DNA of 64,000 bases from Micromonospora cremea (GTDB lineage Bacteria > Actinomycetota > Actinomycetes > Mycobacteriales > Micromonosporaceae), in contig NZ_FSQT01000002.1 in NCBI RefSeq assembly GCF_900143515.1, positions 4,713,501 through 4,777,500 of the forward strand, given 5' to 3'. The position numbers and the translations under genes were made by a program. Shown here piece by piece: positions 1 through 8,635 of this stretch (position 1 is its first letter; every line of letters begins with the position of its first letter). The notes below the pieces were generated by a model. That model was not told the DNA's origin and did no database searches. It saw only the letters and a program-made list of their open reading frames with translations.

Positions 1-429
1 CCGACGATAGCCGGTCCGGTCGAACGGCGGACCCCGCCCGGTGCGAACCGGTATCGAGGAGCGCGGTGAGCGGCCCAGTGCCGGTCCCCCCGGTTCCGCC
101 TTCGCCTCGGCGCCGGTGAGCCACACCGCTGTCACGTCGTCGTCGGGCGGCAGTTCGCAGTGCCAGACCGCGAAGTACGCCTCCGACGTCGGCCACTCGC
201 ACCCCTCGGTGGGTGCGGCGACGGTGTTCCGGACGTAGCCGAGAAGCGTCGTCGGCCGGACACCGCCGAAGGTGTCCCGGAGCAGTCCACGCAGGCACTC
301 CTCGACAGGCAGCCCGTCGACCCGACGGGTGGGGATGTCCAGCCCCCGGCCGTCGGCGCGGGGCCGCGTGCAGATCCGCCCGTCCCGCGTCGCGAGGACG
401 GCGCGCCGGAGCAGGCCGAGTTCCCGCAC
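1..429 (-). pseudogene. Nudix-like hydrolase, partial and possibly frameshifted
   Basis: An open minus-strand frame runs from GTG 429 off the left edge (about 143 codons). It contains the stretch VRELGLLRRAVLATRDGR and, further on, PVEECLRGLLRDTFGG, which sits where a degenerate Nudix box would be, then an aromatic-rich strand (EAYFAVWHCELPP). This looks like the Nudix fold by pattern, but the catalytic box is not canonical. A better start (ATG 495) with residues MTSTPARVAIVATRESAVR lies just upstream in a different frame, so the true N-terminus may be separated by a frameshift near 435. The family call is tentative. Confidence 0.4.
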
Positions 430-492
430 GGGTAGCGTCGCACCGCCGACTCCCTCGTCGCGACAATCGCGACGCGCGCGGGAGTGCTAGTC

Positions 493-621
493 ATGCCAGA
501 ACAGGAACGAGAGGCCACGCTCGGCCGGATCCGCGCTTTCCTCGCGAGCAGACCGGAGACCACCAGCGGCGAGTTCACCCTCCCGATGCTGACCGGCGTA
601 CTGCGCGTCCGGCAGCTGTGA
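493..621 (+). CDS. Short hypothetical protein or C-terminal gene fragment (42 aa)
   Basis: ATG 493 to TGA 621 encodes 42 residues rich in Arg, Glu and Leu, ending FTLPMLTGVLRVRQL. It lies divergent to the Nudix-like fragment. The length and abrupt ends suggest the tail of a larger enzyme left by a deletion rather than a functional small protein. A class I methyltransferase C-terminus is one possibility, but I cannot name the family with confidence. Confidence 0.3.
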   Translation: MPEQEREATLGRIRAFLASRPETTSGEFTLPMLTGVLRVRQL

Positions 622-659
622 AAGCCATCGACCACCCGATCTTCAAGTAAGCGAGTCGC

Positions 660-806
660 GGTTCGTCGACCAGCGTCCACGCGGCCGGCGCTGACCTGAT
701 GATCTCGGCCAACCCTGGCTGCTCCATGCAGATCACCAGGGCACTCGGCGATCAAGGCAACGCGCTTCACGTCGCGCACATCGCCAAGGTCATCGATGCG
801 CCGGTC
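660..806 (+). pseudogene. Glycolate oxidase iron-sulfur subunit (GlcF), C-terminal remnant
   Basis: The plus frame through 699 reads VHAAGADLMISANPGC, then SMQITRALGDQG and HVAHIAKVIDA. This matches the last cysteine motif (ANPGC) and the terminal helix of GlcF and related CCG-domain proteins. There is no start codon, no upstream CCG or ferredoxin domain and no clean stop, so only about 45 codons survive. It shows that a chromosomal metabolic gene was cut away at this edge of the island. Confidence 0.55.
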
Positions 807-809
807 CGT

Positions 810-1724
810 TCCCGGCCCAGCCCAGCGCGCTGCCGCACGGTAAGGGCGCCAACGCCCCGGCCCGGGGTAGCGATCTGCTGTTCGCGGGCGATCAGTCAGC
901 ATTTCGGAACCTCGGTGTCGCGTGTGGCGCCCCAGACTGAGAATGCGACGGCTGGGTTAAGCTCGCCTCCTGACGGCCGCGGAGCCCTTTGATCGGGTGC
1001 ACACTCATGCCGCGAGTCGCGCGGTTGTCGCGATCATGTCAAGCATCATCCGAGGCCGCCAAGTCAAGCATCACCCGGAGTCAGACAGCCGGCTGCCGGC
1101 GAAGTCGTTCAAAGTTTCTGTACGTCTTCAAGGCGGCCCTTGACGGGCCGCACGCGCCGCCGCCTGGGCGCGCGGCTTGCACTCCGCTGCCGCTCCGCTC
1201 CGGCCATGCAACACGCCCGGCGGCTGGCGCGGAGGCAGGGGAAGCCCAGAGGGCCGCCGCAGGACGACAGGAGCTTGACCGGGGAGATGGTGGGCCGGCA
1301 GCCGGCCGGGCCGCGCGGCCAGGACCCGCGCGGCGTGGGGAAGCGCACGCCGTCCGCGTCGGCGAGCTGCCGCCACTCGCGGGGTTGCGGTTAGGGGGCC
1401 TCCGGCGGGGGCGCTCCGGCTCCAGGATGGCCGAAGATCGCTGGCAGCCGCCGGGTTCGTGGGTGGTTGCGGGTTGGCCATCCCGCCTGCCATCGACCCG
1501 GGCAAGCCGAGCAGACCACCGCCCGACCCGCCAGCGCCCGTACGAGCCGTCACGGTCCGCCCGTCGTGGCGGGCCGGGCGGCGGCCCGCTCCCCAGGAGG
1601 GCGGGTCGACGGCACACGGGATGGCAGCAGGTCGTCAGGTTGTTGGCTGAAGCAGTCCGAGGTCTAGCAGGTTTGTCAGCGGTGGAATCTGTGCCCCCTG
1701 CGGCCGGTCCTCCATAATCGGCGG
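810..1724. other. About 0.9 kb without a supportable gene
   Basis: Very GC-rich DNA with open frames on both strands, but none has plausible protein composition (they are dominated by Arg, Pro, Ala and Gly). Around 1120-1290 there are short palindromic runs (GGCCGCC and similar). I see no RNA gene, IS end or promoter that I would defend. Confidence 0.5.
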
Positions 1725-2357
1725 ATGGCTTGCGACTCCGCTGAGGGCGGGCAGCATGGCTTTACAGCGGGTTGGCGGCTCGCGGCCGCCGCCGTGATCC
1801 TGATAACGGTCGTTGCTGCGCGGTTCAACGCCGGACTCGCCGATTTTGTCAACACGGATCCACAGGGCGCCGGTCAGGTACGAGAGGTGGAGCGCTTCGC
1901 TACCGGCCTGGTCTACACGTCTGGTCAGTCTGTTGGTCAGGTGATCGCGATGGTGTTTGGTGCATTCGTGCCGGTTGGCTGGCATTTTCGAATGGCGTTG
2001 ATGAAGCGAGAGGAACACTCGGGCAAGATCCGTGGCGCGCTGTGGGGCGGGGTGGGCCTTGCACTGGCCAATGTTGCGACAGTATTGCTCATTGGTGTAC
2101 TTGCCGGCGAGTGGTTGGTTCGGTCAGCAGTCCACCATGACTACTTCGACCCGAAACTGCTGGGGGACGTGGGCGTCGTCATGATGGTTCTGCTTGGCTT
2201 CGTCGGGTTCTTGGTGTGGTCGTTGGTCGGTGCGGTTCTCAAGCCCATGGCCGGCGAGGGCCGCAGGGGTACAGCCATCCTGATTCTCTCGATGCTGGTG
2301 GCGCTGGCCCTCAACGGATTCGTGAACATTCAGCTGACGTTGATGATTCTGACTTAA
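1725..2357 (+). CDS. Hypothetical four-helix membrane protein
   Basis: 210 residues from ATG 1725. Hydrophobic segments lie at about 16-34, 66-88, 103-127 and 147-205 (the last region holds two helices). Between helices 1 and 2 is a polar loop, then TSGQSVGQVIAMVFGAFVP. Composition is typical of a real integral membrane protein and the G+C is slightly lower than in the flanks. No strong ribosome binding site is visible. The gene stands alone between debris and an att remnant, and I do not recognise the family. Confidence 0.6.
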   Translation: MACDSAEGGQHGFTAGWRLAAAAVILITVVAARFNAGLADFVNTDPQGAGQVREVERFATGLVYTSGQSVGQVIAMVFGAFVPVGWHFRMALMKREEHSGKIRGALWGGVGLALANVATVLLIGVLAGEWLVRSAVHHDYFDPKLLGDVGVVMMVLLGFVGFLVWSLVGAVLKPMAGEGRRGTAILILSMLVALALNGFVNIQLTLMILT

Positions 2358-2477
2358 ACCAAGAGCATCAAGGCGGTCCGCAAGCGGGCCGCGCCGGCCC
2401 GGCTCCGGCCTGCTGGCGACCTCCGGCCGGCATCGACCGTGCCGGCCGGCCACGCTGACGGACGACCAGGACCACGA

Positions 2478-2693
2478 AGCGGCACGGCCTGGTCATCTAC
2501 GATCCTCAGGGCGACGAGGTAACCGGCTTGCGGGGGGACTACGAAATCCCGGTGGGACCGGGTGACTAACTGAGTGACGACCGGTACCGACGTCGGTGGA
2601 CAGCCGTGGACGTCGGAGGACCATTTCTCAGCTCACCTGTCGCGGCGGAGCAGGTCGGGCGGTTGTGTTGGTTGCCTGGGGGTCAAAGGGGTC
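2478..2693 (+). pseudogene. Duplicate 3' end of the 24.3-kb hypothetical gene plus its downstream DNA
   Basis: The frame reads RHGLVIYDPQGDEV and ends VPVG-like residues before TAA, closely matching the C-terminus of the gene at 24316-24705. The match continues past the stop: the sequence after TGAGTGACGACCGG and the run GGTTGTGTTGGTTGCC are shared with 24706-24815. The duplicate breaks off inside the tRNA-Pro half-site at 2693, about 100 bp before the IS5-family element begins. It marks a second copy of the same att-side flank. Confidence 0.75.
2676..2693 (+). other. Truncated tRNA-Pro(GGG)-type att remnant
   Basis: CTGGGGGTCAAAGGGGTC equals the start of the tRNA-Pro anticodon-to-3'-end segment seen complete at 24809-24851, apart from one extra A. 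The T-arm is missing. This is an eroded half-site. Confidence 0.6.
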
Positions 2694-2792
2694 TGGGGGT
2701 TAGAAGTGACCAGCGATTGCGGCTCGCCACGGGTGAGCTGAGCTGGTCAGTGCGAGGAGGCGGTCGAGCCGCTGCAGCCTGCCTCGGTCTAA

Positions 2793-3724
2793 GAGCGTGT
2801 TTGAGAGGGCGTTGATCAGGTCTAGGTGAAGGTGCGGCGGGCTTGACGGCGGGCGGGGTGACCGCGGGTGATACGGCGGGTCATGCCGGCGATGGCGGCC
2901 CAGCGGATGACGGCTTCGGAGACCTCGGGGTGGCGTTCGTAGTCGCGGGCCAGGCGGCGGCAGGCGGTGAGCCAGGCCAGAGTGCGTTCCACGACCCAGC
3001 GGCGGGAGATCACGCTGAACCCGCGCTGGTCGGCGGGCTTGCGGACGATCTCCAGCGTGGTGCGGAGAATATCGCGGGCCCAGTCGACGAGCCGTCCGGC
3101 GAAGCCCTGGTCGGCGAAGACGTGCCGGATCGGGGTGGCCATGTAGGCGCTGAGCAGGGCGGTCTTGGCGCCGTCGCGGTCCTGCCAACTCGCGGCCAAC
3201 ACTGTCACGGTGAGCAGCAGGCCGGCGGTGTCGGTGACGATGAACCGCTTGCGTCCGTTGATCTTCTTCCCGGCGTCGTAGCCGCGGCTGTCCCGGCCGA
3301 CGGTGTCGGCGCCCTTCACGCTCTGGGAGTCGATGATCCCCGCCGACGGTTCGGGGTCACGGCCCTGCTGTACCCGGGCCTTGATCCGCAACGCGGCCAG
3401 GAGCTTCTCGGTCACTCCGGCGTCTTCCCACCGGTTGAAGTACCAGTACACCGTCTGCCACGGCGGCAGATCCGCAGGTAAATACCGCCATGGGCACCCC
3501 GACCGGACGACATACAAGATCGCGTTGACGATCTCCCGCCGAGGGTGCTTCTCCCTCCGGCCGTCCGTGTTCGGCTCCGGAAGCAGAGGCTCGATCAAAG
3601 CCCACTGGGCGTCGGTCAGGTCCGAGGGGTAACCACGACGAGCAGACACCGCGCCACCCTGCCCGACCCGAGCGTCGATGTCATGCCGCCACGCCGTCCA
3701 CATCAGACCATCTCAAACACGCTC
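2793..3724 (-). mobile_element. Intact IS5-family insertion sequence (932 bp)
   Basis: Perfect 14-bp terminal inverted repeats GAGCGTGTTTGAGA (2793-2806) and its complement (3711-3724) are flanked on both sides by the trinucleotide TAA (2790-2792 and 3725-3727). That matches the TNA target duplication of the IS1031 subgroup of IS5. One transposase gene fills the interior. Because the ends and duplication are clean, this is the most recently moved element in the window. Confidence 0.9.
2822..3703 (-). CDS. IS5-family (IS1031 group) transposase
   Basis: Uninterrupted DDE transposase that cuts and joins the ends of the surrounding IS. The frame opens at 3703, but a more usual start is the GTG near 3646 giving VSARRGYPSDLTDAQW. 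Family hallmarks are the N-terminal DUF4096-type block (GYPSDLTDAQWALIEPLLP), GCPWRYLP, then the DDE core with IIDSQSVKGAD, FADQGFAG and the terminal RRWVVERTLAWL (catalytic Glu). The reading frame is complete, unlike most transposases here. Confidence 0.9.
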   Translation of the reverse strand: MWTAWRHDIDARVGQGGAVSARRGYPSDLTDAQWALIEPLLPEPNTDGRREKHPRREIVNAILYVVRSGCPWRYLPADLPPWQTVYWYFNRWEDAGVTEKLLAALRIKARVQQGRDPEPSAGIIDSQSVKGADTVGRDSRGYDAGKKINGRKRFIVTDTAGLLLTVTVLAASWQDRDGAKTALLSAYMATPIRHVFADQGFAGRLVDWARDILRTTLEIVRKPADQRGFSVISRRWVVERTLAWLTACRRLARDYERHPEVSEAVIRWAAIAGMTRRITRGHPARRQARRTFT

Positions 3725-3728
3725 TAAG

Positions 3729-4080
3729 GGACGTCTCGTAACTGGGTGAAGGCGTTGCCCGGCACGGGCCCGGCGGTCAGCCAGCGAGGATGATGTTGTG
3801 GAGGTTGGCGATGCCGGAAGCGGCGTCGGTCAATGTGTGGGCGGCGCGGCGGTAGTCGCGCAGGATCTTGAAGCACTTCATCCTGGCCAGGGCATGTTCG
3901 ACCCCTGCTCGAACGGTCCGGTGTTCGACGTTCAGGGCTTGCTTCCAGTCCGGCAGATCGCTGCCGTCGGCGGGCTTGCGGTACGGGATTATCACCTCAG
4001 GGTTGCCGCGGTAGCCGCCGTCGGCCATCACGGGCCGCCCGTCCAGCTTCTCTTCGATCCCTGAGCTGCGGTAGACAGGG
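3729..4080 (-). pseudogene. IS427-like (IS5 family) transposase, C-terminal remnant with one IR
   Basis: Minus-strand residues VYRSSGIEEKLDGRPVMADG through NLHNIILAG match the C-terminal third of the copy at 55264-56140. The terminal inverted repeat GGACGTCTCGTAAC is kept at 3729-3742, directly against the IS5 element. The N-terminal two thirds and the other end are missing, and the DNA changes to tRNA att sequence upstream. It is a deletion remnant. Confidence 0.8.
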
Positions 4081-4144
4081 GGCACTGCCCCCGCCGTGCC
4101 CCCAAAGAATTTCCGACCAGAGAAAATGATCTCCTCTTGTGCTG

Positions 4145-4187
4145 GTCGGGACGGCCGGATTCGAACCGACGACCCCTTGACCCCCAG
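4145..4187 (-). other. tRNA-Pro(GGG)-type 3' half, att site remnant
   Basis: On the minus strand this reads from anticodon (CTGGGGGTCAAG) through variable loop and T-arm (GGTTCGAATCC) to the acceptor 3' end (GTCCCGAC). The 5' half of a tRNA is absent upstream, so it is not a functional tRNA. It is the type of segment that pSAM2-like integrases leave as attL or attR. Orientation is opposite to the other copies. Confidence 0.75.
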
Positions 4188-4270
4188 ACCTCGGCAAGGT
4201 GGTCGGGTGGGGTTCGCACCGCTGCACAACAGCCAAATCGGTGTCGTTGCGGCCTCATGTAGCTCCGTCG

Positions 4271-4293
4271 GTTGCTGTACATCGCTGCTGTAC
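4271..4293 (-). repeat. Copy 1 of a 23-bp repeat near an att site (candidate integrase arm site)
   Basis: On the minus strand this reads GTACAGCAGCGATGTACAGC followed by AAC. It is 22 of 23 bases identical to 32278-32300, and each copy lies 50-85 bp from a tRNA-Pro half-site. The unit itself contains two direct GTACAGCA octamers, as expected of arm-type recombinase binding sites. Confidence 0.5.
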
Positions 4294-4562
4294 TGCCGGT
4301 CTCTCGTGATCCGGTGGGCCCTGTAGGCCGGTGCGGGGCTCAGTACGAGGAGTTCTTGGTGGCAAGTGGCCCCTCTGGGCCGAATTCTTCCAAGATCTCC
4401 GGGAGCTCGATGGCGACGGCGATGCCGTCTTCGAGTACGGCCAGCAGAACCTGCGCGCCACCGCCACTTTATGAGGGTGATTCACGAATGTGCCGGAATG
4501 GGTGCTGGATCGGCCCTACGCTCGGATTCGACAGCGATTGCCCGGCCACCGAGGAGGGGGCT

Positions 4563-5048
4563 GTGTTCGAGGAATTCCAAGGACTGCCGCTGCACCCGCT
4601 GTTCGTGCACGTGCCGATCGTCTTCGTCCCACTACTTGTGATCGGCGCGGCCATCTACGCGTTGGTACCCCGGCTGCGCCGCCCGATCGGCTGGGCGGTG
4701 TTGCTGCTCGCCATCTCCGCGCCGCTGTCGACTCTGCTGGCCGTCGAGTCCGGAGAGGCCTTGAAGGCGACGTTGGCCGCCAAGGGCTATCCGCCGGAAA
4801 CCCTCGCGCAGGTGTCCGAGCACCAGCACAACGGCGAGATGACGCGCTCGTTCACCTTTGGGCTGGGCGTGTCGACCCTGCTGCTTCTCCTGCTGGTGAC
4901 CAGCGGGCATCCGCGGGTGGTCCGGCTGCCCTCCTGGGTGCGTCTGCTCCTCAGCGCCGTGGTGCTTGTTTTCTGCGTGCTCACCGCGGTGTACGTGCTG
5001 CGGACCGGAGACTCCGGCAGCGAGGCGGTGTGGACCGGCGTGGTGTGA
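4563..5048 (+). CDS. DUF2231 family membrane protein
   Basis: 161 residues from GTG 4563, chosen because GAGGAGGGGG precedes it at good spacing and homology begins at once (FEEFQGLPLHPLFVHVPIVF). The family has the HPLFVH(V/F)P motif in helix 1 and four transmembrane helices, here about residues 14-36, 42-60, 96-115 and 124-146. DUF2231 proteins are often found beside Rieske or cytochrome genes and are thought to have redox or heme-linked roles. Here the next gene, convergent, encodes a Rieske protein, consistent with that. It looks intact. Confidence 0.8.
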   Translation: MFEEFQGLPLHPLFVHVPIVFVPLLVIGAAIYALVPRLRRPIGWAVLLLAISAPLSTLLAVESGEALKATLAAKGYPPETLAQVSEHQHNGEMTRSFTFGLGVSTLLLLLLVTSGHPRVVRLPSWVRLLLSAVVLVFCVLTAVYVLRTGDSGSEAVWTGVV

Positions 5049-5097
5049 TCGGGGAGTGGGGCCGGGCCCGGACCTCGTCCGGCCCAGAATGCCACCG

Positions 5098-5559
5098 TCA
5101 GGCGAGGACGATCTTGTCGCCCTCGACCTTGATCGCCTTGGGGGGCAGCGGCCGGGTGGCCGGCGGGTGCTTCACCGAACCGTCTTCGATCGAGAACCTG
5201 CTGCCGTGACAGTTGCAGTTGATCGTGCCGCCCTGGACGCTCGCGACCGGGCAGCCCTGGTGGGTGCAGATGTTGCTGAAGCCCTTGAACTCGCCGGCCT
5301 TCGGCTGGGTGACCACCACGCCCTGTTTGTCGAAGATCTTCCCTCCGCCCACCGGGATGTCGCTGGTACTGCTGAGGGCGCCAGCCGGACCCGGCGAGGC
5401 GCCGCCGGTCGGGGCGGTGCCGGTCGTCGCGCCGCTGGTCGAATCGTCGCTGCCGCAAGCAGCCAGGACAGCGGACGCGCCGATCGCACCCGCGCTGCGC
5501 AGCAGCGAGCGGCGGGTGGCGGCGCCGGGTCCGGTGCCGCCTTGGTGGTTGTCGTTCAT
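5098..5559 (-). CDS. Tat-exported Rieske [2Fe-2S] lipoprotein
   Basis: 153 residues from ATG 5559, preceded by GAGGACGAG. The N-terminus has twin arginines (ATRRSLLRS, residues 14-22), a hydrophobic stretch and a lipobox LAAC (Cys 35), so it is probably Tat-exported and membrane-anchored. A Ser/Gly/Thr/Pro linker (36-68) leads to a short Rieske domain with ligands CTH (98-100) and CNCH (115-118); Cys103 in CTHQGC may form the stabilising disulfide with Cys117. It likely carries electrons at the outer face of the membrane. Its stop lies 49 bp from that of the DUF2231 gene. Confidence 0.85.
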   Translation of the reverse strand: MNDNHQGGTGPGAATRRSLLRSAGAIGASAVLAACGSDDSTSGATTGTAPTGGASPGPAGALSSTSDIPVGGGKIFDKQGVVVTQPKAGEFKGFSNICTHQGCPVASVQGGTINCNCHGSRFSIEDGSVKHPPATRPLPPKAIKVEGDKIVLA

Positions 5560-5830
5560 CTCTCGTCCTCTCAGCTGCCGCCTCACCTGATGCCGTTTGC
5601 GACGGTAGTGGGTCGGAAAGTCGGATCGCCCGGGTTTGATGAGGTTTCCCGCTGACCGGTCGGCCTGTTCCCGCGCGGATCCGCCTCGCCAAAATCGGTC
5701 TCATACTCCGATTCGAGGGCATACGGTCATCGTGGCGGTCCTGCACCGCCCGGCCGCCGTTCGGTGGCCGCCGGGTGGTCGCGCTCCGCGTGGACGTCCG
5801 GGCCGACGATCAGAGCGAAAGGGACCCCAC

Positions 5831-6010
5831 GTGGACCGTGTCGACGGGGTGCTCCTGCCGGAACTGGACGGGCCGGAGCCGAGCGCGGCACTGCCCCGGG
5901 CGCTGGGCTGGCTGAGTCTCGCGCTCGGCATATACGCGCTCGCCGAGCCCGGACCGCTGGCCCGGCTCACCGGGGTCGACGATGACCCGGCGTCGTGGGC
6001 GGTCATTCGG
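5831..6010 (+). pseudogene. N-terminal fragment of a membrane/cyclase-type protein
   Basis: GTG 5831, preceded by AAAGGG, opens a frame reading LPRALGWLSLALGIYALAEP and LARLTGVDDD. This single-helix N-terminus is typical of actinobacterial proteins in which a short membrane segment precedes an SRPBCC-like cyclase domain. Similarity stops near 6010, where the strand switches to the tail of a DUF5983-like gene. The frame continues meaninglessly to 6085. The rest of the gene is lost. Confidence 0.5.
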
Positions 6011-6198
6011 GCCGGCCGGTCGATGCGCGTGCGCGCCTCGGCCATCTGCTCCTCGTCGCTGGGCACCCACAGCAGCCAGCCGTAGTCCAGCTCGTACGCC
6101 GTGACGCCGTCGACGGCGCTCAGGCCCTCGCTGCCCAGGTCCTCGGGCAGGTGGTGCGTCGACACGTCCAGCACCCGCAGGATCGTCGGCTTTCCCAT
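6005..6198 (-). pseudogene. DUF5983-like protein, N-terminal part
   Basis: ATG 6198 follows an excellent AGGAGGAG site. The 60-odd residues begin MGKPTILRVLDVSTHHLPED and include YELDYGWLLWVPSDEE, resembling the small DUF5983 domain found in phage and plasmid genes. Plausible coding ends near 6005, where the frame enters antisense of the neighbouring fragment. The C-terminus is therefore truncated by a rearrangement. The family assignment is tentative. Confidence 0.5.
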
Positions 6199-6284
6199 GT
6201 CTCCTCCTTGCTCGCCACCCTGGCGACCACCGCGGCGCGCCCGGCTGAACCGGGCGCCCACGGAAGCGGTCAGGTCAGTCGTCG

Positions 6285-6815
6285 TCCTCGTTGAGGTCTT
6301 CCTTCCAGGCCGGCAGCGGACTGCCGTCGTGTGGCTTGCGGTACGGCATGATCACCTCGCGGTTGCCCTGGTAGCCACCGTCGGCCATGACCGGACGGTC
6401 GGCTAGTTTCTGGTCGATGCCGGAGGTGCGGTAGACGATCGTGTCGTTGCGGTTGCCCGGCTGCGGGTCACCGAGGGCAATGACCAGGCGGGTGCTGGCG
6501 TCGATAGCGACCTGCAGGTTGGTTGAGTACCGGTAATTCTTGCTCGGCGCGGCCAGTCGATGGTCCCGGGTCGGGATCAGCGTGCCGTCGACGATCGCGA
6601 TCTGGTCGGCCGGGCGCCGGCGCACTGGTGCCAGGGCCAACAGCGGGCCGAGGGTGTCGATGACCCGGTGCGCGGCGGAGTGCGACACCCCGAACAGCGG
6701 CCCGATCTGCCGCATGGTCAGGTTGGTGCGCCAGTACGCGGCCACCAGCAGCACCCGATCGGGCAGGTCAAGGGCCCACTGCCGGCCCGGCCGGCCGTCA
6801 GCGATGGCGTGCGAG
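6285..6815 (-). pseudogene. IS427-like transposase, second copy, truncated at both ends
   Basis: Minus-strand frame from about 6815 (AIADGRP, RQWALDLPDRVLLVAAYWRT) to LPAWKEDLN matches the 55.3-56.1 kb copy without frameshifts across its middle. HTH residues MRQIGPLFGVSHSAAHRVID and the DDE blocks IAIVDGTLIP and MADGGYQGN are present. The first ~40 and last ~45 codons and both inverted repeats are missing. It sits exactly where the caspase-like gene at 6798-6974 breaks off, so it interrupted that gene. Confidence 0.85.
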
Positions 6816-6974
6816 CGCAGAGGCCGGCGCCGTCGTCACCGCCGTCAGGTCGGCCGCCAGCCGCCCTTCCGGCGTGCCCGGCGGATACCGCTCGCAGTGC
6901 GGGTAGTACCCGATCCCCACGACGAACGCGTGGATCCGCGGGCCGTCGCCGGCGTCCTCGGATACCGTCGTCAC
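6798..6974 (-). pseudogene. Caspase-like (peptidase C14) protein, N-terminal stub
   Basis: GTG 6974 overlaps the TGA of the upstream hydrolase gene (GTGA), so the two were translationally coupled. The first residues contain PRIHAFVVGIGYYPHCERYP, the first beta strand of bacterial caspase-fold proteases. About 45 residues later the sequence enters the IS427-like fragment and stops at 6798. The His/Cys catalytic part is absent from the window. It is the broken partner of the hydrolase. Confidence 0.6.
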
Positions 6975-8167
6975 CGTTCGCCCCCGGCGAGCTTGCGGCC
7001 CAGCCGGGCGTAGAAGTTAGGCTGCCGGAAGTAGGCGCTGTGCGCCCACACCGCATGGGTCGGGTAACCGTAGTCCTCGACGCCATCGAAGACCTTCCCC
7101 GCCTGATAGCCGAGCAGATCGGACCGGTCGACGAGGTTGATCCACCGGCCGATGGCGGCGGGCCGCCGCACCCGGAACCCGTCGGCGCCGGAGATGCTCG
7201 GGTCGCTCTCCCCGAACAGCTTCAGCTCCTCGAACAACGCGACCTGGGAGCCGACCGTCACCAGAGTGTCCACCCGCAGGTCAGGCGCGAAGTGGGTGAG
7301 CAGGTCGTACATGATATTGCCGCCCATGCTGTGCGCGATCACCACCAGCGGCCGGCCCGGACCGGCCTCCGCCGCCGCCGCGCGCAGATCGTCCAGCACC
7401 GTACGCACGATCGGCCCGGGATCGGCCGGCGTGCCCCGCCGCGCCAGGTAGGTCAGGAGGTCGCCGACCAGGTGGGAGACCGGGCGCCCGCTGAGCACCC
7501 GGAGCGCGGAGATCGACGCCTCGCCCGGCGCGCCGACCACCCGCCGCAGCCGGTCCACGCCGCCGCGCATCAGCCGTCGCAGCCGCCCGTCGCGACGGAG
7601 CCGGCCACCCAGCGCCTCCCGCGGCTCGGCGTCCTCCGGCGGGGCGATCTCGGCGGTGAGCCGATCGACGAAATCGGCGTCGTCCTTGATCTCGGCCAGC
7701 CACGGGTATCGGACGCTCTCCGGCCCGGCCGGCGCCAGCCGCTCCCGCCGGTCGCAGTACGCCACCGCCAGCGCGGCCTCGGCGACTACCGCGTCGGCCT
7801 CGGCATCGTCCATACCGTCCAGATCGATGAGGACGAAGAGCAGGTCCACGGCGTCGCGCATGCTGCGGCGCGCCGTCTCGGTGACGAGCACCCCGGTGGA
7901 ACCGCCGCCCGCGGCCACCTGGCGGCCGATCCCGACTTCGAAATCGTCGCCCCCGCCCAGCGCTTCCAGGCCGGCGTCGGGCAGCGACGCGTGCCGCTAC
8001 CGCAGCCGGCCACCGTGCTTTCCCCAATAGGGCGAGCGGACCTCGCCGTGGCCCACCACGGACGGCGGAAGAAACTGCCGGAAGAACCGATCCCGTGTAC
8101 GAGAGGCGACGTCGTAGCCGCCACGCTTCTCCCGATTGCCGATCCCGTGCACGTAGACCAGGGGCAC
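6971..8167 (-). pseudogene. Alpha/beta hydrolase with an in-frame amber stop
   Basis: The product is a ~398-residue serine hydrolase. GTG 8167 (AAGGACA upstream) starts VPLVYVHGIGNREKRGG, the oxyanion-hole strand. The nucleophile elbow is IAHSMGGN in the second half, and a candidate catalytic His lies in the tail (HAVWAHSAYF). One TAG at 7997-7999, in RLR-stop-RHASLPDAG, interrupts an otherwise continuous frame; TGG (Trp) would restore it. The 3' end overlaps the caspase-like stub. Either a real nonsense mutation or one base error. Confidence 0.75.
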
Positions 8168-8340
8168 GCAGTGTCCTTCCGTCCGCCGGCTCTTGTGGAT
8201 CGATTGTGTCAATCGGGGCACTTCGGCAAGCTCCCCCGTTCAGGCGTAGCTGACCGGCCGATCGAACTGTACGGTGAGCCACCGCGCCGATCGTGAGTCA
8301 ACGGTCAGATTGTGGCCGCAATGGCGGGGACGATTACCGC

Positions 8341-8616
8341 ATGACATCGACATGGAAGATCGAGCTCATTCCCGTACCGGTGACCGACGTCGACCGGGCC
8401 AAAGCGTTCTACCAGCGGATCGGCTTCACCGCCGACCACGACCACCAGGTACACGATGGCCTGCGGTTCCTGCAGCTCACGCCGCCCGGGCCGGCAGACC
8501 TGCGTTTGACCGGAGGCCTGCCGGCCCGCTCGGCGCTACCCGTTCGGGATATTGGTGAGGTCGCCGTCCGGCACGTACTTCAGCGCAGCTCGTTCGTCGC
8601 TGAGCTCGTACGCTGA
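8341..8616 (+). pseudogene. VOC (glyoxalase/bleomycin-resistance-like) protein, truncated
   Basis: ATG 8341 begins MTSTWKIELIPVPVTDVDRA, followed by KAFYQRIGFTADHD and DGLRFLQLTPPGPADLRLTGG. This is the first beta-alpha-beta-beta-beta module of the VOC superfamily. The usual second half (about 50 residues with the second metal-ligand set) is replaced by unrelated residues before TGA at 8616. The break lies about 20 bp from the end of the toxin-immunity operon. Confidence 0.65.
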
Positions 8617-8635
8617 CGGTCGCGCGTTCGGTGCG

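Noticed and set aside
132..902. 256-codon minus-strand frame at the left edge
   Set aside because: Only about its first 20 codons from ATG 495 look real; the rest is Arg/Ser/Thr/Pro-rich and overlaps better-supported fragments in other frames.
4350..4485. RelE/HigB-like toxin fragment on the plus strand (WPLWAEFFQDLRELDGDGDA)
   Set aside because: A short protein-like frame exists but lacks a start and a recognisable toxin motif.
5049..5097. Bidirectional terminator between DUF2231 and Rieske genes
   Set aside because: GGGCCCGGAC/GTCCGGCCC pairing is present but imperfect by one bulge in very GC-rich DNA; too weak to list.
6560..8296. 578-codon plus-strand frame
   Set aside because: Antisense to the IS427-like fragment and the hydrolase, whose motifs are clear on the minus strand.
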